From the NCBI GenBank assembly GCA_012932295.1, contig JAAONU010000006.1, positions 22,213,453 through 22,277,452 of the forward strand: a stretch of DNA of 64,000 nt. Reading direction: 5' to 3'. Origin of the DNA: Cyclina sinensis. Taxonomy: Eukaryota; Mollusca; Bivalvia; Venerida; Veneridae. The notes beneath the pieces were generated by a model, which was given only the letters and a program-made list of their open reading frames with translations, had not been told where the DNA came from and made no database searches. Shown here in pieces: positions 22,001-34,000 of this stretch. Position numbers and translations under genes: made by a program. Numbering within the stretch: the first letter of the stretch is position 1; each line of letters opens with the position of its first letter.

Positions 22001-25000
22001 CTCTTATTAACACAGCTGACTTCTAACTGGTACACTTAAGAATGTACCAAGTTTGCCAGTAGCTTTGGTTTTTCATTATACTGTCACAGACATTAATAAA
22101 TCTGTTGAGATTTCTTATTTCTGTAATATATAGTTATAATACACATAACTATAATACCATAAGCCTAACTGTCAAGAATATGAATAATTATAGGGCAAAG
22201 TAGGTTTTTAACAGAAATAGCACAAAAAAGCTTGCAGAGAATTGTATTGATTTTTTTTAACAGTTGTTAGGACAAAGACTCATAAATGATACACTACACT
22301 CCTCACAAACCTGACTTCCTTTAAAGTTTAATTCCAAAGCATTTCGTTGAGCAAACATATGATCTATTATAAAGATACTGTTTCCATAAAATACTTCATA
22401 TCAATATCAGTGCTTTTGCATTCATGAAAATCAGATCTTTAAACATTAACCACCACACTAAGCAGGCACATTCAAAATAACTGTAGTTATAGGATCTCCT
22501 GAGCAAGTGATTTCCATGGAAAAAAGTAAAATGCAGTGCCAAGTAACAATATAAAAAGAAGAAAAAAATCAAGTTGCTTTTACAGTGATGAGAATTATAA
22601 ACTAATTTGATCTAAAGAAACTCAGTTGTTTGAAAAATATTATTTTGCCCTCGACACCAAAATTGGTTCTTTCTATAAGGAATTTTATAATTTCCATGAT
22701 GTAACATAACTTGTATAAATCAAGCTGTGAGGAACGCAGTATTACAAGTTCTATATGAATATAAATGTATGTATAAATCAATCTGTGTGGAAGGCAATAT
22801 TACAAGTTCTATATGTATGTTATATTTACATATAGAGTTATGTTCATATTAACTACTTATACATACATAGGGTTGGTGGTTTTACAATGTGTTGGTCATG
22901 ATCACTGGTCTTCCCCTGCCTTTAAAAGTCTGAAAAGCTGATAGATATTTCAGCAATGGTAACATTTTATTAATCGTCATGGAAAGCATTTTAGTCTAGA
23001 AGCAGTTGAAATTCTGACCGCTTTCTCTATGGAAACAATATACTTCCATTTGTATGGATTTTTAGAGAGAATAATGTTATCCAGTTCCATTTATTAGTAA
23101 TAGTTCAGTTTCTTTAAGAAAGTACTAAATGGTATAGGTCAGTCGGGTCATTATTTGAATTGAAAATGCTCCTTGTTAGTTTACATTCAGATTTCACACT
23201 AGGCTTTTCAGACAGCATTTTTTGTGATTACTTTTGACTTTTCTTTAAAAAATGTTATCTAAAGAGATTAGATAATCTTATTTTGAGAACTGACTAGCAT
23301 GATCCGATATTTGACCAGCATCACGTGAAAAAGGGTACTTTGGCATGATTTTGAAATCATTCTTTATATATTTTTAACAAGTGTATACCAAAGTGGTTAC
23401 CTGAAAATTTAAATTAAAATAATGTTAACATTGTTTAATAGCATGTAGGAGACAAATTTAACTTACATGTTAAGTAATTGTAAAACTGAAAACATAAATC
23501 ATGTTTGACTATGAAGTTTTTTTGTATTTCTATGAGTAAGTTTACTGTAGTTTCATAATAGATTTGAAATACATATCAGTGTATCCTTTTCTGAAAACAT
23601 CAGTTTCATAATTCTGTGATAGTCATGTTGTCGAGTAACATTTCAAAAATATGAAAGGAAATTGTTCTAAAACCCTTTAAATTCTTATGGTCAGAGTTTT
23701 TTGATACCAAAAGATTGTTTTTATGAAGGTTAGGCTTTCAGTTGTTTACATTTATTTTTCAAGAGGGTCATAAACATGCCACATTTTTATTCAGTGTATT
23801 TCACATATAGAATAGGTGCTCAAGATCCCCTTTTTTGTAAATCATCAATATTAGTGCAATAAATGCTGATCTCATATCTAGCTGTGATGAGAGAAATGTT
23901 CTGTTGATATTCTACTGAATTAGATATTTACATATGTTACACTTTTACACTTCTGTTATCAGTACTGTATTCTCAATAAAATGATGAAACATGTGTTTTG
24001 TGTTTGTTCTTCTCTTCCATTGTAAAGTAAATTAATTTCTGTCTGTTTTGCTTATCCTAGGTTTAGAAGAAGTGAGTGTTTCATCCAAACTTCCAAAAAA
24101 TGCCGACCTTAGCAAGCCTATTCCAAAACGCACTGGGTAAGGATCAGTAACAACAACAACAAACATATTCTTTATTAGCTTTAATTTTACTGTGAAATGG
24201 GAATATCCATGATTTTGCAGCCACAACATCTGGTCAACAAAATTTAATTGAAAAAATAAATGCCCAAATATGTTGAATCGGAATTGATACACTGGGGTCA
24301 CAGTTATTTCTGGCGTCTTTTATGAGTTGCTGTTTTAAATTGGGGAGATTACATTGGCTAACACGTCTGTGCTAAGAAATACTTCAAGTTCGTAAGAATT
24401 TCTCCAAGAGTATTTTCTAGGAAAGAATGAATGGTTAAGCAAACATTTTAGAAATCCACGTATTTCCATGCAGTTATGCTCTAAAATGTACATTTCATGA
24501 GGTGCAGTTTTTATGAAAAAAAAATATTTTCAATATAGAATTGCTTTTCACCAACCCAATTCTTCCCTTCAGTTATGCCAATAATTTTGTTACTAAAAGC
24601 AGAACAAAAATCAAAGTGAGATCAATGGGTAAGGTAACTGTCATTGTTATAAATTATCGCAAATTCTATGAGGAGATTTAGCTAGTGTATTGGGGTAAAT
24701 GAAAGAAAAGTTTAAAATAGGAGAAAGCTTGTGTGTAGGGTGAGGCAGGGCATTTGAAATTTATGTAGTATATTACAACACATCAGGATTTTTTTATATC
24801 CCATTTCACAGTAAATTGTCTGCTAAATGAATACAATGTCATCTGATTGAACATAACATTATCATAGACAACAAATAAATGCATATTGTATTGCTATAGT
24901 TTGATTTGATGTGTGTCTACTATTTAGCTTAATTGGTTTGAAACATACCTAAATTTTAATTGATTCAGTAAGCAGTGCACATTTCAACAAATATTTGAAT

Positions 25001-28000
25001 TGATTCTAAATCGAGTGCACATCTTATAAAAGAAGCGTGATGTAATATTTGATATATCTTGACTCTTGTGTTAGTTTTGTATCAATGGAGCTGAAGCGAA
25101 AATTGAAATAATTTCTAATTCTGTTTTAAACAGGTCTGACATTAAGTCAGAATTACCAAGCAAGCGTTCAAAACCAAATATGCCTCCGCCATTGAGTGTT
25201 CCATCACCAGCTACATCATCAGCTAGTACACCATCTGCCACATCACCGCAATCTCCTGGCGAAATTCATGGAAAAATTAAAGTTATACCTCCTAGACCAA
25301 GAAGTAAGGATAGCTACCTTAGTATTTTATTTCAACGGTTAACAAATTTTTGACTTTTGTATCAAAGCTTTAATGAATATTTCCAATATTGTCTGAAATC
25401 CTGTAGAAGATTAAAGAGGCTGTACTCCAGATTTGACATAAAAAAATTTTTTTCATTAATTATATATTTAGATGCCGTGAGATTATAACAACATAATATT
25501 TTACTTCAAAACTGATTATAAAAGTCAAAATAGAATAAAAAGAATATTTTCGCTCCAGCCTGATTTGAACTCTGGACCCTCATGTTAACAAAATATTTCC
25601 AACGCTTTTACTGTCACCACCACCGATATAGTTATACCGTCGCGTTACGGTATAGCACTTTGAAAGGGAAAAAATCAATTTACAATGTAATTATTTGACT
25701 TATTTTTTGTCAGTAAGTTATTTTTTAAGCATTAGTCATAAATATTACAAGAAATTTATAATACAAGAAAACATTCTTTTTTTGGTCATCTGGAGCACAG
25801 CCCATTTAAGAAATTTTGACTGAAGCTTTATTGTTATTCCATGTAATTGTTTTGAAGAACATATTTAGATATCTGTCTTATAATTATTTATAATAACAAA
25901 TATAATTTTTTCTTGTATATCTGTGTATTGCTTTGTAACCTTTGATAACATGACTTACATATCTTAATATATGATTTTGAACCACTCTGTATTTTGCAGC
26001 CAATCATGTATTAATTGACAGTTCAGGATTCATGGACAGTCTAGAATCAACATCAAGGTCATATGGTTCTTTGAAGAAGAAGCGAAGATTGTCGGGCGCA
26101 AGCATGACGCCACCAAGTAAAAGCTCGAACACACCGACCACACCTCCTAGTCCTGTCTCTCCAACCACAGCAATAGCCAAAAGTCTTCCATCTGTACCAT
26201 CAGTGAGTAAATTGTTCCTTTGTTAAATGAAAAAATTGCTTGGTTAAAGTGTCTTTAAACATTTCTTCTAACCAGTTTGAATTGTTTCAGTGCATCAGTG
26301 GACCTATTCCACTAAAACGTCTGACTTTTCTTTGGTTAAACATGATGCAATGCTTGCTTTTAAAAGTTTGTCATATAGAAGGCTTCTTTCATCGGTATAA
26401 TATGCCGTGCTTTTTTACACCAATTTTAAATGACTAAATTCTTTATTTCACCAATTTTAAATGACCTTATTTTTTATTTCATCTATTTCAAATGACAAAT
26501 TGCTTTATTTCACCTATTTTAAATGACCTAATTCTTTATTTTACCAATTTTAATGACAATTCTTTATTTCACCAATTTAAATGACCTAATTCTATATTTC
26601 ACCAATTTAAATGACCTAATTCTATATTTCACCAATTTAAATGACCTAATTCTTTATTTCACCAATTTTAAATGACCTTATTTCACTAATTTAAATGGCC
26701 TATCTTTATTTCACTAATTTAAATGACCTAATTCTTTATTGCGCCAATTTAAATGACCTAATTCTTTATTTAGCCAATTTAAATGACCTAATTATTTCAC
26801 CAATTTAAATGACCTAATTCTTTATTTCACCAATTTAAATGACCTTATTCTTTATTTCACTATTTTCATTTAACTTATTTTAATTCATACAATTTTTCAC
26901 CAGTTTAGCATTATAAAATTATTTAGTGCTTATTTTCCCAGTTTAACCTGATATGATGTTTTATTTTACTAAAAGACCAGTTTGTTTTACCGGTTTTTCA
27001 TAAACGCTTTAGTTCGCCATGATATAAGTCGATATAAAAACATTATTTCACCAGTTTTTACATGATATAATGCCTTGTTTCCTTCATTTCTTGTGATATA
27101 CTTTTAACTTCTTCACTACAGTATTATTAGCATGTGTTCCTCTACATGTTTAAGAGGTTTTAACACAATATGTGTCTGGGCCACAATGTCCTAATCACAC
27201 TGCTTTGTACAATAACACATGTATTTATATGATATGTTTTAGCTGTTTCTCCATAAAATGCTATTGGTTTTTTTTTGGTTTTTTTGCAGTTTTACAAAGA
27301 TACTCAGGAAGCTGAGAGTTCAGCAGACCAAGATTCTAACAAAGAAGTGAAGACGGAAAGAAGTCCATCTCCGACTGATGAAGATTCTTCAAAAACAAAT
27401 GGTGATATCAGAGAAGAGGTGAAGGTAGAGCCTGAGGATGATAATGAGAGTAAAAAAGGTTTGATGCTTTTTAGGCTGTTGAAGTAACTTTTGATATGTT
27501 TATACCTGTGTGATTGACAGTTTATCGAAGATTTAGGGCAGACAGAAAAGAATATGTAATTGTTCTTTTTTAATGTTTTTTGAAATTTTGTGCTGAAATA
27601 TGAGGCGTTTTATGTCAAAATGAATTTAAGCTCAAAGCTTACTAATCTCCAACCTTGAAATGAAAAATTTGTCTTTATAGTATTAAAGCTACAGAATTTT
27701 TATTTATTATAATGGTAAGCTGATACAGCAATTGATTGCTACAAGATTTTTAAAACATTGAATTTTTGTGAACAGATGAGGAGAAGCAAGATGACCGCAG
27801 TGTGTCCCCTACTGAATCAGCATCAGCTGCTGCAGCAAAGGAATCCAAAGGCCTGCTCACAACAGGAGCAACAAAGATGAAGAAAAAGAAGAAGTCAGTC
27901 ACTTGGAAAAGTGACCATGAGATTAAGGAAATCTTCTACTTTGAGATGGACGAGGAGGAGAGAGGTTTGTTGTTAGCGTAATTTACTTAAGCTTAGCTGG

Positions 28001-31000
28001 TACACCACTAAATTTCAAAAATGGATTTGTCTGCCTTTCAATACGGACAGTACCATTTTGTACTTCAAAGGGATGTTCTGTGAAAATTTATTTTTAAGAG
28101 ATCTATGATTTTCATAAAAAAATGGCACAAAAATAAGAAGTGTTATCTTTGTTTAGGGAATAAATCAGCTGTTTAACTTATGAGTCCATTTTAAATTGTG
28201 CATATTGTTCTATTATTTCAGTGAATGTAAACAGACCAAAGGACTTTCATCTTGCACAGAAGAATGAGATAATGGCAGATAGACGGGTAGGTCACACACC
28301 ATTCTTGTCATAACAAGCTCTTAGGTCATTCTTATTCTTGTTATAACAAAGACACTTGGCTCTTTTACATGCTAAACACTTGTATGAAGGGCCTGGCTTC
28401 AAGGTTCATTACACATCTGTCAGTTGTTGAGCAGGCTATCAAACATGTGGCTCTTGATTTATCAGTTAAACCCATTACCACGATCACAAATTTTACAAAT
28501 TTTAAAGTTTGACTTGTAGTTTTTTTGTAGTGGACATGCAGATGTGAAAAATTTAAATAAATCTTGTTCCTTTTCATGAATATACTTGAAGATAAATGTA
28601 TTTTTAGTTTTTTCTCTCAATTTTCTGTATAACTTAGTTTCTGTCAGGCAAGAATTTTAAATAAATTCACTTAAAACACTTAGATACCTAATAGTCTTGA
28701 CAAGTCTTGTATAATACAAGACTGAAGAAAAATCAACTTTAATTTATTTGTGTTACATGACACCTGTACTTGTATTTTTTCAGGCATTTGAGTCCAGTTT
28801 GAGAATGAAAAATGACCATATGGTGGAACAACTTACAGTAAGTGTTTAGTAATTGTTATCATTGTAGCAAGTAATCACCATTTGAGGAAATGAGTTATCG
28901 CATACGCATTGCAATATAGGAACTAGCCTTTCATCTTAGCAAGTTCAGGGGAAGTAACTCAGATTTACTTTACCAGGTTAGGTCTGCATGGTACAGTACC
29001 CTTGTTACTATACATAGTTGTACATATTGATCTAAAAGAATTGCACTCGGTGATGAAGAATCTTGTTAGGCATAGATTGAAAGGTTTACAAAGAGATTTT
29101 TTAATTCAATCATCAGCTCAGTTAAAATGGGACTTTCATATTCCCTTCTTTTAACATGAATTCTGTACATCTAGGCAGTCTTGTCAAGATCTGCCTTGTT
29201 TGTTATTCAGGCTGTAAGTTTTCAGTTTATACCGTCACACGGATATATGGATCTGCTCTTACTTAATGATAGCCAAGTCCATTTTAAAAGTTTAGCAGGG
29301 TTAGGGTTTAATTTCCAGTTCCATAATATTTTACTGGTCTTTCTGACATTGCAGTGGTACAGACCAAAGATAGTGGCAGGACACAAGGTATTTGAGTATG
29401 GTAAAGACAGCAAGGAGAAGGCCATCCAGAAAGTACGGGAACAGAGCGTGTTACAGGCATTATTCTTTAACAAGAACATGCTTCCAGATAACCCACAGGA
29501 ACCTGACATGGAGAGTGAGGAGCCCCAAGAACCGAAAACTATACCTATAGATGATGTAAGTTTTTATAGATAGACCAGTTAATAAACACCTTGCAAATGT
29601 ATAGTCTTAGAAATCATAGTGAAAGGTGTAGATGCAGAATCTTTTCCCACCCTGTTATTCCTTAACTGTATACCAGTTTTGATCAGTGAACACACAGAGG
29701 GCTAGCTGATTATATATATAAAAAACAAAAAGCAAAAACAAGAAAAAAAACACACATTTTAGCATGATGTCACTTTTTTCATTTTCAGAGATGAGTTTAT
29801 TTGTCAGTGAGGGTGTCTTTTTTAATGTAGTTCAGAAAAGTTTTCCTGCTTTGTGCAATACTAAGGAATGAGGTTAAAAAAAACCCTGATTGTAATATAA
29901 TTGATATATAGCTGGGAAGGAATATACAGATGATATTTTCTAATTTATAGTTGAACTGAAAAACCCAAGCCATAGTGCTGGACCTATAGATTATAATAAA
30001 CTGTATGTATGTTTCAAAGTTTGGATACCTTTTGCTCATCAATATTACAGCCAGTTGCCATGGGAGAAATGTTTAGGAGATATCTACATGTCATACTTTT
30101 CAAAAGAAAACTGGAAAGTAAAGTAGGATCTTTGTTATGAAATGACTGTTCAGGGTTTCTGCGTAAATTTTTCATTTAATGTTTGTTCTTTGATCATCTT
30201 TAGATCCAATCATTAGAGCACTTGTTACCTGTTTCAATCATTTTCATCATCATCATCATTGATCATCTTCCCTGTTGTTTTAGCAGTCGGAATTAAATTG
30301 AAATCTTTCATAATGTTTTGTTTATGATTATGTTGTTTGTTTTGAGAAATAATGCCACGTATAATTCATATAGGTGGATGAACTTTAGAACATAAATAAA
30401 CTATAACTGACAGAAATGTATTCAGTAGTTAACCTGTTGTCATCTAAATTTTAGCTCTCATGAAACAACATACCTCAAAAGATAATGAATCTTATTCTAA
30501 CAAAACAACTTACACTACAAATAGTGAAAATATTGGGAGAAAAACACTGGTTTTAAAGAAAAAAAAGACAAAAGGTCTGATATAAAATGCCAGGGTATTT
30601 TGGTCTAATAGTCAGTGTTAATTATGAATGAATAAGGAGATTTCACATAAGTTGCAATTACCAAAGTTTATAAGTACTTAAACAACACACACAACATTCA
30701 ATCTTAATGTATAAACTTCAGTTTAAAGCTTTTTAAACTTTAATGGCAATTTAAAAAGGTTAAAATTAGTGTTGTACAATAAAGTGCTGACTTTAATATA
30801 TAACAAAAGGTAGCGACTCATTTATTTTTCAGTAACATGGACTGCTTTGAGAAAAAAACAAAATTAGTTTTGACGGCTCTTCCTTAACTATGGTATATCA
30901 TGCCCTTTTCATGATGTAGTAGCAGTAATTTTGCACTGAGCATTGAAACCTTGGTTTGTCCACAAGAATTCTGTTTAGTCCATAACGTTAAGGAAAAATG

Positions 31001-34000
31001 CATCTTTTGTCATCATTGGCTGAATATAGCATTCCTTTTTTACCATAACTTTTGTGAAGCAAGCACTTCTTCAAAAATTTAAACTTAGAACCATCTTTCA
31101 TTTGTATGATTTTCTTTCTCACTTAAAATTCAAGTCTGTGATTAGCTCTCCGTTAACGATAATCTAAGATAAAAATGGTTTTAGGAAAAAAAATTCCAGC
31201 GTAAGGGCAAATAATAACAGTAAGACTGATAGAAATGTCTGTTATTTCCAGAATTTAGTTCTGAATATGATTACAAGGAATCACAATAAAACGTGGTTTG
31301 TAATATTCAACGTGTTGCCTGTACCTTTAAGGGTGTAACTTGCTAACAGCTGATCTGATGAAAAACAAACAAATAAATCAGCTTCATACTTGAGTATTTA
31401 GAATGACAAATATCTTGGAGGAAGTTGTTTCCGATGATTTATCTCACACTGAATAATAATGATGTCACATGTAATCTTAATTGATTATAATACCTAGGTT
31501 TTTGTCAAATATATCTAGAGTCCGTCTTGCTAATAGATAGTGAAGACATCATGGGATGTAAGGATAATGAAAAACAAGATTTCACTTTTTATGATGAATT
31601 ATTGTTCTAATTGTTGTACACGTTTTTCTTGCTGATAGATTGATTAGGACTCAGATAGGCCAGGGTGTGAAGGACATACATAATTGAAGGAATAAATTAC
31701 CATATTTGAGTTAACTTTGGCATATTAGAAGCATATATTACTGTTAAATACAAGATGATATTTGAAATGCAAATATATCATTAATAGCATGCAGCATGGA
31801 GCTAATTACAACAATGCTTGTTAAGTCATGCTTTACTTCAGACAAACGCGTGAAAAACATAGAATAAAATTTCATGTGTCATCCAAAATTATTCACTTAA
31901 TTATTTGTCAAGCATATGAATAATTTGGTGTTTTCAAATACTTGTATGTTAAAAATTAAAATGTTGATATTCTGAGTTGTCTGTATACTGTTGTCAGCTG
32001 GAGGGTCGTAATTTTAGGTGTAAATTTTGGCATTAAGATTTTAGGTGTAAATTTGCTGTTTGCAGTTTTCTGTTGAAAGGTACTTATACTTACCAGCAAT
32101 AATGATAGAAAGCTCAGCCTTGGGTCTGCATCACTGCTGAAAGCTGTTAAACAGATTAAAATGAAAACAGTTCAGAGATTTAGTTAATATACCAGTATAT
32201 GTTTACAGTTGTCTGGTGGTGAAGAATTCCTGTACAACTATGACAGCCACCCACAGGCTGTCCTGAACAAGGCTGTACCAGCTGGGGTGGAGCCCAAGCC
32301 TGATCCCCAGTTCCAGCAGCAGATGAACCCACAGCAACCACCAGCCTCAGTTCCTATGGGCTTCCAGCTTCCTCCCGGCCTGCAGTTGCCACCGGATGTA
32401 GCAAACATTCTGAGTCACATGCAGAATACACCTAATAACCCTAATGATCCTGTCATGTCTCAAGTCCAACAGATTCTCAATAACCTGATGGTATGTCTTG
32501 ATTTATGATTGCTTTTGATTTGAAAATATTTGGTAAGGTTAGCTGTTGTTAAGTGTTAAAGTTAATATTAATGTGACTAGTTCATCTGATACAAAGTTTT
32601 TGTAGAAATTTGAATTTTGTCAGATTGTTGCAATAGCAGAAAATATAGAGATTAAAAAAATTGTTTAAATGTGTTTCAGTGTGGTGGCAGTGAGCAGAGC
32701 TATGAACAGTTACAGCAAATACAACAGATCATGAACTCTCAGATGGGTAGGTGGATTTATTGTGTATAGTGATTTTAAGCCACAGCAGGTTTTTACTGTG
32801 AGTTTCTGTATTGTACTTATTCCTGCCATGCAAGCCAGCATTTTGGGAGTTATAGCAAGTACTAAACAAAATGCAATATTTCTGGATTTTGATCAAAGCT
32901 TGTATTTTTAAAAAAATTTTATGAGTTCAGCGTAAGTGTTTGATATAATGTTCTTGTGTAAAATTGAAAAAAGATGGTATTAAGTGATTTAAGTTAACTT
33001 CTCTAAAATAATTGTAGGCATACTTGCCATCCCACCCTTTGAGTCAGTAAGAGCTGAAAGGTTGTTTCTGTATTTAAGGTATGCCTCCAGATGGAATGAT
33101 GCAGGGTCCACCACCAGGTATGCAAATGATGGGTATGCCACCAGGGGGACCACCCATGGGTCCAAGAACACTTCTGGGTAATGCTCCTCCAGGGTTCATG
33201 CCTCAGCGACCAATGGGTCCTGGACCCAACAGGTTTGGACCGCCAGGTAATTATAACTGATTGTAAAATCAAGTAATTACAAATATCAGATAAGGGATTA
33301 AATTTTACTTGCATCATTTATTGCCACTTTAAAATTCATTAAAGTAGGTGTAACAGATTGAAATTTTAGATAATTCTTGAAATAGATTAAGTTTTACAGT
33401 CTGTTGACTGGGATACATTTCTTCACATTCCATAACTGTCAATGATTTATCAAAAATCATTTTGAGATATTAAGTGTGACTGAACATAGTCTGCCCACAG
33501 AGATATTATGTAAAAAAAATAATAAGTTTGTTCTGTTTCAGTGAATATTAAGATTTTGCATTTGTCCCTGAGCATATAACAGCTATGTTTATTGTTAAAA
33601 TCCAATATATTAGTTCTCTAGCCCGGTCATTCACCCATAGTTTAATTGCTATTAATTTTGCTTGCCTCTTGTCAAACAACTTTTGTGAACAAGTTTTGCA
33701 CAATATGCACCTCAGTTTTTGTGACAAAAAACACCAAATGTCTCAAAATATCACAGTTTGTATGAGCCGTATTGCTCTTTTAAGAAAGTGTTGTTTTTCT
33801 TATGCAATAATTTGATTTTCTTACATGATATGAAGTGAAAATTGAACTTAGTTTATTTTTTTGCTATTAAACTTCCTGTAGTTTTTGCCATGATTAGTAA
33901 TTACAAACATTTTGTGTATTATACAGGCCCAGGTCCACAAGGTAATTGGGGCCCACAAGGGAACATGGGAGGACCACCAATGGGGCAACAAGGTGGAAAT

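Larger units (their letters stand above)
18577..24060 (+). other. PPP1R10: 5.5-kb PNUTS intron with possible alternative 3' end
   Basis: Opens with a 25-codon in-frame extension ending at TAA 18651-18653. It contains AATAAA at 19071-19076 and, just before the next exon, AATAAA at 23975-23980 followed by a GT-rich stretch (23991-24020). This is the layout of a poly(A) site. It also holds an imperfect 58-bp duplication (22713-22815), a hairpin (21406-21454) and a G run (21526-21537). No other exon was found. Confidence 0.5.

Noticed and set aside
26419..26865. Possible CRISPR-like array
   Set aside because: Units are directly adjacent with no unique spacers, in a eukaryotic intron; it is a minisatellite.
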